This document shows, piece after piece, positions 1-12,093 of a DNA stretch of 64,000 nt (positions within the stretch are counted from its first letter, which is position 1; each line of letters starts with the position of its first letter). A program made the position numbers and the translations under genes. Location: assembly GCA_963920525.1 (NCBI GenBank), contig OY986438.1:179840888-179904887 (forward strand). The letters run 5' to 3'. The notes under the pieces were generated by a model. That model worked only from the letters and a program-made list of their open reading frames with translations, did not search any database and was not told the DNA's origin. The DNA comes from Dichetophora obliterata. Taxonomy: Eukaryota > Arthropoda > Insecta > Diptera > Sciomyzidae.

Positions 1-34
1 TACTGATTATAACCCCGTTTTTTTTTCATTTCAG

Positions 35-180
35 ACGCTCCGGAGACCCGGAATCGTGGCCGCCGTGACGACACCTTTTTTTTCACCACCAACTTTGAAG
101 TCTCATTACTTTTTGAACAGCCCACGTATCGAGGCAAAAAAAATTTTTTTATTTACTTTGAACCTTTTGTAATACAATAA
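35..180 (+). CDS. possible terminal exon of an unidentified gene (partial)
   Basis: A strong pyrimidine tract and acceptor (TTTTTTTTTCATTTCAG, ending at 34) precedes a GC-richer stretch. It is open for 48 codons, reading DAPETRNRGRRDDTFFF... and later NFEVSLLFEQPTYRGKK, to a TAA at 178-180. AATAAATAAA follows at once and could be the poly(A) signal. The contrast with the AT-rich flanks supports a real 3' exon. I do not recognise the protein, and the end of a transposon would look similar. Confidence 0.25.
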
Positions 181-2740
181 ATAAAAAAAATTTTCAACTA
201 TTCTTTGCGTTTTCAAATAAGAATTTTTTTAAAAAGGGTCCAAAAAACGGGTTTTGAATGAGAAGACCGCCTTAAGGATTGCGTGATTTGCTTGAAACAC
301 ACATTGAAAATAAAAGCAACCTTACACAGCTTAAATGGCTGGAAGAACGTTTGCCACATCCAGTGACTCCTTCTTAAGCAAATCGCTGCTAACGAAAAAT
401 AATCTTCGCCATTTTCTTAAGCTACTTAATTGCGCACATGACAGAAATGAACAATAAATTCAAATGTCCTACAAAGTTTCTTTCGAATAACTTTACACGT
501 AAAGATAAATACGCGTTAGATACGTAAAATGATTGTACTGGAAGATACAATACGTTAGTATTCACACTGATAAGCTCTCTTGTCGTTGGATTATACAGAA
601 GCAAGAATATTAAAATTAGACAAACACGAATCGAAAGAATGATTAATTGAGGTACATGTCAGTAGGTGTGATTTTTCAAATTTGCTCGGAGGTAAAGGAT
701 GAAGTTTGAACGAACGTAAAGTGCAAAATTTAATTTTAAAAACGTTGGTATGAGAGAGTAAAGAGAATGTATGTTATTATAATACGTACAAATAGAGAAT
801 CATACGTATTATAATTATTCTTTGCACATAGTATGTATGTATGTACTACATACATTCTTTTTACTCTCTCATACCAACGTTTTTATATGTTTATAATAAC
901 TTTTGTTATGTTATAAGTAAAATAAAACAAAAAATACTGCACCAATTTGGGCGATTAGAAAACAATGTCATCAAAGGTCAATCTAAGTTAGATGATGATG
1001 ATACTCAGCCCATCTCAATACCTTTTTTGTACACACAATATTAATTGCTCAAATATGTTTACTTAAATCTCAGAGCAATTACCATAGATAATTAAGAAAA
1101 TAAATTTATTAGAATAATACTGTACGCCCATATAATATTGTATAAATGAAAAAAGAGTCGTGTGGAAGTTATTTGCGTGTGTGTTATTGTGATTTTTTTG
1201 TGTTGTTTCTAAGAGATAAAAGCCAATCTTATACTGTCAATTACCGATTCAAAATAATCATCAACTATATGATAAGCTTACTAGGCAACATTATCACAAT
1301 ACAACGACAATTGACCCAATGTTATGCCATATTATATAAAAACGAAATTTAAGCACAAATAAATAAAATATTCCTACGACACGATGAAATTCTACACAGC
1401 AATCGTTTGAAGAAGAAACAGAAAATATTTCTTGAAAATGGCTATTTATAAATAATATTTTGATATTTTGATATTTAAATCCTTTTAATTGTCACCTAAT
1501 AAATTTTCAGCAAGTTTTGCAGTAAAGGAATTAACTAAAAATTTCTTTTGTTTACAAAATATTTACATACTATATGCGAGGTCAACTATTATTGCTTTTA
1601 TCATTAACTTGTTTTAAAATTTTCATTAACCATTAATGAGATGATAATAATAAAAATTTCAACTTGTGCTAATTTTATTGCTTAGCAACGTGAAATAAGT
1701 TCTTTGGTTAAGTAGTTTGTTTTGATTGAATTGCTTTCATTTTTTATTGACTGATATTACTTGTTTTGGCTCGTTAATTAAGTTTTAAAACAACAGTTTT
1801 AATAACAACGTTCTAATAATGTTGGCAATTAATTTGAAATTCTTCAGATCACATGCATACCAAACAACTTGACACATATTAGTTGATAGATGACTAGCGA
1901 GAATGTTCAGAAGCTGAATAATGAACTATTTCACAATTATTCGCAAGGTTTTTCAACAACAAATTGGTGCAATGGAAAGTGGCATTCCATAAGTGTGACT
2001 TGTGTCAGTTCGGATTAAGACAATAGTAAAACAATTGAACAGCTGCTTCAATTAGAGGTAAAATGATCTCTTAATTTTTTGTTGTTTATAACATTTTTAA
2101 AAGGTTTCAATTTGAAATGTTAATTTGAAATGTTGATATGTTCATTATAAATTAAAGAAAGCTGTTAATTATTTTAATAATTATGCATTTTTTATCTATA
2201 TTCAATTCATTTTCAATATATCTGTGTTGACAAGCAATAATCGCTTAAGTCGCCTTAAGACAGAACTAAGTAATTGATGTAGATGTTTTTCATGCATATA
2301 GTTTTATAAACACACAAAATCTGGAGCTTCTAGCATGTCTAGCCAATGTTGTAACACAAAAACAAATTATCCTTTCATACAACTTATATGACGATTGAAA
2401 ACTGTTCAGCATGATTAACCGAAACTCTGAAATCAGACTTAAACTGTTATCGCTTATCGACACAGATATATTAGCTATTGCACAGTTAATACAATAAACT
2501 CCTCATTAAGTTCAGACCTTAACTTAAATGAGTAGAAATAATCTGATAAAGCGCATAAGACACTTTACTCTTGTATCTGAGCGTTCACGCCATTCGTCTC
2601 TTGAACACTTTTTGACTGTCAATTTATGGAAAATTAGAAATGCATGTATCTTTATAGTGAAACTTTTGAAATTTTTCTAATAACTAGCTAAAGCTCAAAT
2701 TACTCTTGAGGTTTTTAAAATATTTTATTTGAGTTTTCTA
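181..2740. other. AT-rich intergenic DNA
   Basis: No gene seen. Short open frames on both strands lack homology and codon structure. The only structured item is the inverted repeat at 737-885, listed separately. Confidence 0.6.
737..885. repeat. 149-bp inverted repeat (small MITE-like hairpin)
   Basis: TAAAAACGTTGGTATGAGAG at 737 and its continuation to 774 reappear inverted at 848-885. The two ~38-nt arms match nearly perfectly around a 73-nt AT-rich spacer. This looks like a miniature inverted-repeat element; no clear target duplication was identified. Confidence 0.7.
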
Positions 2741-2744
2741 CTTT

Positions 2745-4260
2745 CTTATCCCAATGAACCAAAACTATCTTTTTTTAATTTATTTATAAACTTTTTCGGG
2801 CAGAAATGTGCATTTTCGGCACTCATAAATCAACCCAGTGAACCAAAACTACCATTTTCAAATTCATTTATGAACTTTTTCGGGTAGAAATGTGCATTTT
2901 TGGTACTCATAAATGATCCTTTTTTTATCATTTGTCGGACTAAAATGCCTCTCAAAAATTAACCTTATTTTGTTCGGAAATGATTTAAAAAAGAACCATA
3001 AATTGTACTTTTTTTGTTCGGATATGAGTTAAAAATAGCACCATAGAAAAGTTATTTTTCGGCACTTGGAAATGAGCCCTTTTTAAATCAATCGCCGGAC
3101 GAAAATGTCTCTCAGAAACGCACGTTTTTTCTTCGGAAATGAGTTAGAAAATGAACCCTAGAAGAGTTCTTTTTCGGCACTCGCAAATTTAGTTTGTATA
3201 CCATGAACTGGTCTAATCCACGGATTAGCGCTAATACTCGGTGAAGAAATCAGCCGTTAATGACACGCACTACACACTTTGATCATCGTAAATTCGGTCA
3301 AAGTCCTTTCAAGGGCAGAAATGGCCACTTCATTATATATTATTATATCAAATTAGTAAAGTTAATTATTGGGGAACTTTTTTGATGCATGGAATGTTGT
3401 CGTAGTTTTCTTTCTATTTGGGCTTGATCTTAATTTTTGATCGAAATGTTGAAGTGTTATGATAGACTTGTTGATAGATGAAAAGGAATATAGTTTTTCG
3501 AACGTGTTGCAGTACATCTATCTCTTTTCTTATGGTGAGAATCAATTCGCACTGGTGAAAAATTTTATATACCTATTGCATGAAGGTTAAAATTTTAATT
3601 TACTATTATAAAAATATCAACAAAGGTTTAAATAATTCCTTTTTTAACTATTTTTAGTATATAAAAAAGGAGTATTTATGATTCATTTCTAAACTCATTT
3701 ATAAACTCGTTTATGAACTCATTTATGAACAAAAACGGTTAATTTATGAGGAATTTTTACCTTCTAAAGTTATTCTTTTTGGACTCAAAAAAGTTTTTTT
3801 ATAATTTTTGCAAAATAAGTAAAGTTTTTATTTATGGTAAAAAGTTTTATCGAATTTAATCTTCTATAGCAAGCACTTTTAAGCGACAAAGTAAAAATCA
3901 AAAATTAAAAAAAAAACTATCTAAAAACGTTTGCAAAACTCTCAAAACCTTCGCTTATGGTTCAGTGGGAACCCTTTTGGATTCATTCGTCGGACTAAAA
4001 TGTCTCTTGAAAGCGTAAATTTTTTCTACAGAATTGAGTTAAAAAAAGAATCATCAGTTGTACTTTTTTAGTTCGAAAACGAGCTGAAAAAAGAACAATT
4101 GAAAAGTTATTTTTCGGCACTCAGAAATGAACCATTTTTAACTTATTTGCCGTACAAAATTTGCCTCCAAAAAATGAACATTTTTTTTGTTCGAAAACGA
4201 TTTACAAAATTAACCATAGAAAAGCACTTTTTGGGCACTCAGAAATAAATATTTTTCAAT
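2745..4260. repeat. diverged ~160-bp tandem repeat block
   Basis: Units carry recurring landmarks in fixed order: TTCGGCACTC, then GTCGGACTAAAATG, then a TTGTTCGGAAATGA-type stretch, then GAAAAGTT. The GGAC(T/G)AAAATG landmark recurs near 2937 and 3101, and again near 3990 and 4150, giving a period of about 160 bp. A less similar AT-rich stretch (about 3220-3930) separates two groups of units. Related pieces recur at 7060-7200 and 7430-7490. Non-coding. Confidence 0.7.
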
Positions 4261-4809
4261 CATAAATTGCCTTATTTTTGCATATCGATAATATGCTTAA
4301 AAATAAATATTTCAAGACTGATTAGACGATTTGTTAATGTAAATCTGCATATGTTACTCTTTAAAATTCACTATCAAATTTATAACTTTCAAATAAAAAA
4401 CTTAATTTTTCTTTTATTTGAAAGGTCTTAAACTTTTTCTTTAACACAATACAAATTGAACAAACATTTCAAAACTGGGATCATTTTTAAGCTAATGAGA
4501 ATGCTATTGACGTTTATTTGAAAGGTAATGTGTTTGTAGTTGTAGTGCCTATTACTAAAGTATTTTCATTTTTTTTTTTCCTTTTCTTGACAATTTCATA
4601 ATTCTTTTTTTAACTCATTTTATTTTAATTTCTGTAATCATTTCCAAAAAAAATAGTTAATTAATGAGGCATTGTTTTCTACTAAAATGATAATAAAAAT
4701 TTACTTTTCGATTAAAAAAATTGTTTAATAATGTCACAAAATAACTAAATAATAATACAATACAGAAATATTGTCGGAATGTATTTTATATTATTATAAT
4801 CTGGTAGAT
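4261..4809. other. AT-rich intergenic DNA
   Basis: No gene or clear element seen; scattered AT-rich sequence between the tandem repeat block and the transposase remnant. Confidence 0.5.
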
Positions 4810-5495
4810 AATTTCATGGCATTTCTTTTTTTAATATGATTTCCGGCATATATCCGCCACAGCTACGAGTTACATAGTCCATTCGATCAGTCCAATTTTT
4901 CACTACTTTTTCAAATAAATCTGGCGGTATGGCGTCAATGGTGGCTTGAATATTAGCTTTCAATGCTTCAAGAGTAGCTGGTTTGTTGGCATAAACCAAT
5001 GACTTAACATAGCCTCATAAAAAGTAATCGAGAGGCGTTAAGTCGCACGAACGAGGGGCCAGTTTGCAGGACCACTTCTGGAAGTAAAGTTTCAAATTTA
5101 CGTAAACGATGGTCATTTGGCTTTAATTCTTGCACGAGCTTTATTTTATAGGCCAAGATCTTTACGTAAAATTTTCCAAGTAGTGAAAGAACAAAGGTCG
5201 ACAAGTTGAGAACGGCGACGAATCGACATTTCGGCGTCTTCTTCAACACTTTCCGCTACAGCAGAAATATTCTCTTTGGTATGCACATTTTTTTATCTTG
5301 TTGATGGTTTTGAATCAAGAAGAGTAAAATTATTACGAAACCGATCAATAACTGCACGAATTTCTTGCTCACTAGGCCGATTATATTGACCGTAAAATGG
5401 ACGAAGTGCTCTATGAACTTCGCGAACAGATTTATTTTTTTCAAAGTAAATTTACTCAATTTGGAAGCGTTTTTCTGGCAGTAAATGATTCATGA
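4810..5495 (-). pseudogene. Tc1/mariner-superfamily transposase remnant, catalytic core deleted
   Basis: On the minus strand fragments in several frames follow the order of one transposase. The N-terminal helix-turn-helix region has KSVREVHRALRPFYGQYNRP, then SEQEIRAVIDRF. Next come ENISAVAESVEEDAEMSIRR and WKILRKDLGL. Then VQELKPNDHRLRKF appears and jumps directly to PRSCDLTPLDYF and the C-terminal NKPATLEALKANIQ...NWTDRMDYV. The catalytic middle (the first acidic residue, the HP..VTVWCG region and QQDGATCH) is missing. A TGA replaces Trp in the expected LDYFLWGYVKS. The family is the insect Tc1/mariner type with QQDGATCHTA, also seen at 20895-22185 and 25270-25800 here. Clearly non-functional. 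Confidence 0.75.
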
Positions 5496-5602
5496 TAAAT
5501 TGCCAAACCTTACTGAACAGAAATGTCAACACAGTTTGACATTTTCAACTGTCAAACCGTAGACAACAGCTAAAAAAACACAATTTACAATTTTTTTAAT
5601 TA

Positions 5603-6019
5603 GGGTATACACTTCACTTCGTAATTTTCCTAAATAGCAAATTTACGACGAGTTGAAGTGAGCGACTGCTTTTCAATTTTTTCCGAAATATTTGTCAAAC
5701 TGACAACGTTCAAAATGTTAATTTATTGAAACCTTTGTCGCTGCCGTTTAATTGTGAAAAATGCCGAAAATAAGTAAAAGGATTAAATTATATGAAATTT
5801 TATTGTAGAAGACCGTTCAGGATGTTATTTTTATCATGAAACATAGTTGCTTGTGTGCACTGAACACATCTTTTCTTCGCAAAGTTCCGACGATTATTTT
5901 TCCTCAACTCAATAGATGATTAAATTTAAGCAATCTTTGGAAAACCAGAACAACAACAATTGCACAGAAATTTTCGTAAAATTTCGATTTCGGAAAATTA
6001 CGAAGTGAAGTGTATACCC
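5603..6019. mobile_element. 417-bp MITE with ~28-bp inverted ends
   Basis: Ends GGGTATACACTTCACTTCG (5603) and their inverted copy ending at 6019 are flanked by TTA on the left and TAA on the right. This fits a TA duplication or palindromic ends. The interior holds a broken frame starting MPKISKRIK, which may be a residue of a parent element's gene. The superfamily is uncertain (Tc1/mariner- or Harbinger-related). Confidence 0.75.
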
Positions 6020-6362
6020 TAAATGGAAACAAAAATTGTGAGCCGTTATAATTGAAAGTGTATTTTGAGATAATTAAAGGTTTCCGTTTGAAAAATTTTA
6101 AAATATTGACATACAATAACTGATTCAGGATATGTGTTAAGCATTATTCATGGATCAAATTTTATCTTACAGTAGTTATTTCTAAAATAATTAAAGAATG
6201 AAAACGATTTTTTAGCCACAAATGGACTTGTGCCACTTTCAAATACAACATATTAACTATTTATTTTTGACAGGGGAATAAGTCCTTTTTTTTTTTGTTC
6301 AACTTATACCACTTTTAACAAAATAAACTCACAGCAAAATAATGGTTGAAAATTTTTTTTTT

Positions 6363-6492
6363 ATAGAATATGACTTTTTTAAATGAGTTTTCAACGCTAA
6401 AAATAATAATAAAAATTAAAAATTTTTATAGAATATGACTTTTTTAAATGAATTTTCAATGCTAAAAATAATAATAAAAATGAGAAATAAAA
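6363..6492. repeat. 65-bp tandem duplication
   Basis: ATAGAATATGACTTTTTT begins at 6363 and again at 6428, followed in both copies by AAATGA(G/A)TTTTCAA(C/T)GCTAA and an AATAATAAAAA tract. Two copies with a few substitutions. Confidence 0.8.
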
Positions 6493-6549
6493 TTAAGAAA
6501 TAAGTACCACCAAACTTGACATGTAGGTAAATTAAGTCATTTGTCAAGA

Positions 6550-6910
6550 AAGTCACAAAATAAATAAGACACGATTGCAAATAAAACGCTTGCTACCAAA
6601 AGTAATTGAAGCTATTATTTAGCCCGCATCTTGTTAACAAACATTTATACTAAAAATACCAATGAAACCGACGGATTTTTACTTCAAATTCAAACGCCTA
6701 AACTTTTCGGCACAGGTTTTTTTTGCAATAAGTGATGCCTTGGACGCAACCCTTTCAAATAATTTATTTACTATTTAAGTACATACAAGTCTGCTTCGCA
6801 ATGACTATCAATAAGGCTCAAGGCCAGTCTTTAATATTGTTGGTGTTGATTTGATCAAGGAAGTATTAGCGCATGGACAATCATATGTTGGACTCTCAAA
6901 ATGGACAATC
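6550..6910 (+). pseudogene. Helitron (PIF1-like) helicase remnant
   Basis: Translating with one frameshift and read-through of stops gives, in order, TRLQIKRLLPKVIEAII, then KIPMKPTDFYFKFKRLNF (6660-6715). After a ~70-nt AT-rich insertion comes CFAMTINKAQGQSL (about 6793-6832). After a 1-nt frameshift follows GVDLIKEVLAHGQSYVGLS (about 6840-6900). These match the C-terminal motifs of Helitron RepHel helicases (PIF1 type: INK(A/S)QGQ, HGQ.YV.LS). Two in-frame stops and the insertion make it dead. The Rep endonuclease part was not found. Confidence 0.75.
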
Positions 6911-7980
6911 ATATTTTGCAATGTGCAAAATCAATTTATTTTAACTTTAAATAAATAACAACAAAAATCAGTTGTAACGGCTCATTTCATGAATTCAGTT
7001 TTATCAAGGATGTAGTTTAAATCTTCTTGTTAAAAAACATTAATTAAAATAAAATTTTACCCGAAAACGTACGCAAAACTCTCACTTTATACTTGAGGTT
7101 CAGTAAAAAGGAGAAAATTTAATGATTCTTTTTTGAACTCATTTAAGTTTGGGAAAAAGTAACCTTTATTGTTCATTTCTGAACTTATTTATAAAACTAA
7201 ATATTTCATACTAAAATGATAAAATGTGAATGTTTTTTGCCGTTCGAAATAAGTTTGGCAATAACTTTGCAAAAGAATTAAAAATTTTTTATGGACAAAA
7301 ATTTTAAATTTAAAATATAGTTAAAAAAAATAGTTAAAATTTAATCTTCTAATTAAATCTAGCAAGAAAATTGATCATACAAATAAAAAGAAACAAAAAT
7401 TTACAGTAACAAATTTCTACCCGAATATGTAGTTACTCAAAACTATCACTTTACGCAAAACCTTCGCATAGGGTTCAGTGAAATTTTTCATTTCTAAGTT
7501 CATTATTTATACTAACATTTCACTTGTTAAGCTTGGTGTACTAATTGTATTTTTCATCATCTGTATATTTTAAATTTATGTAGTTTAAATTATCTGTGAC
7601 TACTGCTTAAAAATTTAAGATTATTAATAATCTTGTAGAATAAGTATTATAATTTAATAATTAAATTAAATATTAAATTATATAAATGAATTAAATAATG
7701 TTGCAATTAAAATGTGCTTTACTCTAATAAAAGGAAAAGTTAACAAACAGATTTCATTGCAACCGAGAATAAAGCTGTGCATATCTTCACGACAGCTTAG
7801 GGTTGGTTAAAATTCTTTAAATTATATCAATAACTTTTGCGTCCAAATAATCTCTTTTCCAATGCGTTTTGCAAACACATGACCTAATTTAAATAAAAAT
7901 ATATTTTGCTTTGGAGTTTTCTTTCTTCTTACTCTCGTCATAATAAACAATTTATGAAAGCAGAAGCTCATTGGCATGTC
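6911..7980. other. AT-rich DNA with dispersed repeat pieces
   Basis: No gene seen. Two pieces (about 7060-7200 and 7430-7490), each containing a GGTTCAGT landmark, resemble parts of the 2745-4260 tandem repeat block. Confidence 0.5.
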
Positions 7981-7987
7981 TAATCAC

Positions 7988-8908
7988 TAGGGCTAGGAAT
8001 CTTATACTCTAAAAAATCGAAAATATGCACATATAACATGCACTAAAAACTCTAAAATATGCGCTAAAATATCCCAAAAATCATTAGAGCGCTTCGTTCT
8101 CCTTGTGGATAGCGCATTTTATAACATTGTCATGTCATCAGACGTAACCGCTTCACTGTCACTACACGGTTAAAAATCTTGGAATAAATTTTAGTCCAAC
8201 TTAAATACAACTGCATATTTTTAAATTTTACAAAATTTAAAAAGTTTAAATTTTATTCCAATATTTTTAACCGAGCGCTCCGTGCTCCTTGTAGTATATT
8301 CAAAAACATAGGGAAAGCAGAGCTTTTGTTCTCTTTGAAGCTCATATTACATACTTCTTTACTGAAAAAATTATGCAATATTTTAACTTCATTGCACTTT
8401 TTAAAGAAAGTTTCAATGCGACGAGTCTTTGGTTTTTGTTCTTTGTTTTTTTTTTCAGAAATGCTCTTTTTTCAGAATAAATTAAATCCGCCTTCTTTCT
8501 TTTTTATTTTTCTGTTTGTGTCTTTAACTTAAGTGCTACCCAATAGCTTCGGAAAGTGCTGACAATACAGAACTACATAATCAGTGCTATTTGTAATGAG
8601 AAGAAAGCACTTTTAAGCTGCACAAAATCATAGCGCTTACAAATTTTACTGTTGGAAAACAACAAAATTATGAAGTGCACATAAAAGAATCTTTTCGCAA
8701 AAGATGTCGCACTGAATTTAAATGGATGCAAATCAAAATAAAGCAAAAATATACAAGAAACCACATGCATTTATTGTAAAATATACAAAAATGCGCACTA
8801 ACGATTGAATGAAATTTGTAAGGGAAATTTCATGATTCGTAAAGATAACTTAACCATTTCCAATTTGAGATGCCTAAAACATGCATTTGCATGAGATTCC
8901 TAGCCCTT
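7988..8908. mobile_element. 921-bp non-autonomous hAT-type element
   Basis: The left end TAGGGCTAGGAATCT (7988) and the right end AGATTCCTAGCCCT (to 8907) are inverted copies. The flanking octamers CTAATCAC (7980-7987) and TTTATCAC (8909-8916) match at 6 of 8 positions, as expected for an old 8-bp hAT target duplication. No transposase is inside. A smaller inverted repeat (about 8165-8275, ends GGTTAAAAAT...TTGGAATAAA) is nested within, flanked by similar GAGCGCTNCGTNCTCCTTGT copies. Confidence 0.75.
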
Positions 8909-8916
8909 TTTATCAC

Positions 8917-10815
8917 AATTCATTTGAAAGCTTTCTAAATCAAGGTGTAACTCTCAGGCAAATCGAAAGACTTAAGACACAAACCTGATTTTGTTTTTCA
9001 ACTGTTCGATGTTAGAAATCAAGATGAACAAAGAACAGGACTACATCGAGTGACTTTTCTCTCTTCCTTAACATCTCCCCAAAACTTTGCAACTAATTAA
9101 AGGCCCTTGTCATTTAGCACTTTAACAGGTTCTGATCCACTTTGAGCCGGTTTAAAATATATCCACATTACTGGAATGTCAAGTTAGGCACGTGCACATT
9201 AAATATTATTCTTAAAAATAACTTAAAATTATTTATTGCAAAAGTTCAATGAATAATACTTAAATACTGGCAGCACAAAGCTGACAGACTACTTTTAATA
9301 TTATTTTTGAACTTCCGTTTGTGAATCACGAGCAAGTTGCAGTTTTTTGTTGTTTCAAGTCGCTAAGACTCAGTACTTTAAAGGAATTACAGTATTAGCA
9401 ACAAGGCAATTCATAAATGACAAAAATGAGTTCTAATTTTTTTCATTTATTAAAAAAACTTAACACTCAAGGCATCTGATTGGCGTGCAATGAACCTATT
9501 TGCCTTTGATCGAGTAGTAAAAAAAGCTGACATGAAACCTGCCGATGTTTCAAATAACCTGCTAGGTGTGTCTTAGTCAGATTTGGTGGTCATATTTTTA
9601 TTTAAGTTTTTTTAGTTTTTTTTAAGAACAGCTCGCCGCATTTGACCCAGCTCAAATACACTAGCTGTTTAAAAGCACCAAAACAAACAGAACACATTAT
9701 TCTTAACAATTAAAATGTTGCTAATTTATTTCATTTCAGTTCTTAAATTAGACTATTTGTGAGTATGTGTGTGTGAATGTCTGAGCGATTGTCTTAATTT
9801 TCACACAGTCACGCACACAAATAATTGAATAGCAATAATTGTTGCTAGTTTTTTTTTTTTCTATGAATTGCTACATTCAATAGTTTTTAAATAATTCAAT
9901 ACAACAGTTATTGATTATTCACATTGTAAAAAAAAAATAAAATTTAAAAGTACACTTCTTTTAACCTTGAACATGCAAAAAAGTGCAAAAAATTATTTGA
10001 ACTTTTTAGAGGCAATCAATAGATCTTTTAAAAAAATACAAAATGACGAATGCGAGAAAGTTAACGATTTTAAGGGAAACGTATTAAAATCACTTGTTCT
10101 AGTGCTAGTGAATTTATTTTGATGAGTAGACGCTTAAAACCACAACAACAACCTTTTCATAAATGTATAGCTTAATTAAAGCTAATCATTGTATGGCGGA
10201 AAAACGAAAGACTTAAGACACAAACTACGCCACTCAAAAAATATTCTAATCTCAATTTTCCGTGGCTTTTATCTCTCGCTCTCTCTCTCTCTCTCTTTCA
10301 CAGTGCTTTAACAATTTCTTTCCTTGAATTATACATAATTATTATTGCGTTTTTGCGTTAAGGCAAATTGTTTTTATTTTTTAATTATTTTTTTTTTCTC
10401 AGAACTTTCAATAAACAATCGAATTACTCATGCGTTTTGTTCTAATTAATGCAATTTGAGACTTTGAAATTATTTGTTTGTTTTTTCACAATTAAATTTG
10501 AACTTATAAATCAGAAAACTTTGAACTAGGAAGGCTACGATAATAATACAACAATAACAATTTATACATTTTCAGATGTTGTGGTGGCAGCAATGACAAC
10601 AACAGCAGCAGCAGCAAGTGCAACAACATGCAAAGCTTTTTTTCCTACGTGCGTTTTTGTTTTTTCGTTACATGCGTGATGTTTGTTGTTGTAATTTCGA
10701 GGCTGTAATACTAAATATGAAAGAATTGTAACAGTCCTAAATAAAGTGCAATGTCGTTGTTTTGAACTTAGGAAAACGGCAGAACTATTTTTAACTTTTG
10801 GTTCAATAAAAGACA
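8917..10815. other. AT-rich intergenic DNA with a CT microsatellite
   Basis: No gene seen. A (CT)n tract lies at about 10270-10302 and short CAG/CAA repeats near 10600-10630. Open frames here are short and without homology. Confidence 0.55.
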
Positions 10816-10849
10816 TTGGGCAAAAATTTATTCTTAAGAAATTTTTTTA

Positions 10850-11305
10850 TAAGGATTACTGAACTTGAATTTTTCATGAAATCAGAATTGTGCTGTGATG
10901 TGGTTGAATTGTGCTGCAAAGAGCGTGTAAGAGTTTTTATCAAATCACTAGTTTGTATTATTTATATAAACAAAACCGCTTACTTAATATCTTCTAAAAT
11001 TAGGAAATTGTGCTGTCATGTGCTTTAGTTGTGCTACAAAAGTCCATATTTAAGTTAAAAGACCGTTTTCATATTTGCAAAGCTGGACGAAATAATCACC
11101 GCTTTAAATTTTTCTGTACTTTTGGTGGATGTGCTGTGATGTGCTCGAGCTATGCTGCAAGTAGCATGTAATAGTTTTTTTTCAAAATCACTAGTTTGTA
11201 AACTTTATACTAACGAAAGCACTTTCTTAACATCTTCCAAAATTTAGATTTTGTGCTGTAATATGCCTAAGTTGTACTACAACAATCCTTATTTGATTAC
11301 ACAGT
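10850..11305 (+). repeat. ~122-bp satellite-like tandem repeat, array A
   Basis: The landmark TGTGCTGTGATGTG begins near 10889, 11010, 11132 and 11254, a period of 121-122 bp. Units also share TTGTGCTGCAA, CATATTTGCAAAGCTGGACG and ACTAGTTTGTA. Alternate units resemble each other more (GATGTGCTC and CATGTGCTT types), which suggests a ~243-bp higher-order dimer. The array continues beyond the inserted elements at 16754. Confidence 0.8.
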
Positions 11306-11472
11306 GCAACACATGTTTTCGGGGGTGAACCAAACCAATCTCAAACGATAGTATTTGACATCAATAACAAAAGCCCAAGTCGCTTTTTGCTCTAGTATGT
11401 TACAAATTTTTTTACAGTGGTTTTAAGTTTAAATTTTTTAGTTAAAATGAAATTAAAAAATATAAAAAACTA

Positions 11473-11895
11473 TATGTTAAGCTTAATAGAGGGTGGTTCT
11501 TGTCTTGGGAAGCCTAAATTAAAATTTTCCGGGGATTATTTTTTCGGAATATTTTAACCGCCTAGCTCCTTCCAGCTGGTTCAATTTGACCCCTTTTTTT
11601 GGAAAAGACCGTATAAGTCAACTTTGGATGGATATCAAAGGTTAGAACCTTCCAAAAAATATTCTCCAAAAAAATTTCACTAGGGGTCACCCAAGAAAAG
11701 CAACCTCTACGAGTTAAAGGCTACACATAAAATACGAGCCAATAAGATAATACATTTTCCAAAAAAAGGGGTCAAATTGACCCATACTGGAAGGAGCTAC
11801 GGGGTTAAAGTGTTGCGAAGAAATATTCCCTGGAAAGTTTTAATTTAGGCTTTCGAAGACAAGAACCACCCTGAATTAAGTTTAACATATAATTA
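11473..11895. mobile_element. ~420-bp inverted-repeat MITE nested in the larger element
   Basis: GAGGGTGGTTCTTGTCTTGG and the following ~110 nt (AAGCCTAAATTAAAA, CTAGCTCCTTCCAG, TCAATTTGACCCC) reappear inverted at 11760-11890. The arms are ~130 bp around a ~170-bp spacer. Confidence 0.75.
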
Positions 11896-12039
11896 TTCAT
11901 ATTGTTTAATTCCAATTTTAACCGACTTCAAAAAGTTGGTTGGTTTTTTTTTTTAAATGTATGTACATTGATTACTCCTAAAGTACTTGCCCAATTACCA
12001 CAATTTTTCAATCAACAGATAGAGATATCAGAGGCGGAG

Positions 12040-12089
12040 GTGCATGTCTAAAAAGTGGGCGGTATTCTACGTAGGGGCGTGGCAATATA
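12040..12089 (+). repeat. left remnant of the 126-bp tandem array
   Basis: AAAAGTGGGCGG...GGGGCGTGGCAATATA matches the unit repeated at 14850-15420. The array was split here by the LINE insertion. Confidence 0.7.
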
Positions 12090-12093
12090 TATG

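Noticed and set aside
10562..10816. Ala/Val-rich minus-strand frame near CAG repeats
   Set aside because: Short, driven by a small CAG/CAA repeat, no homology and no splice context.
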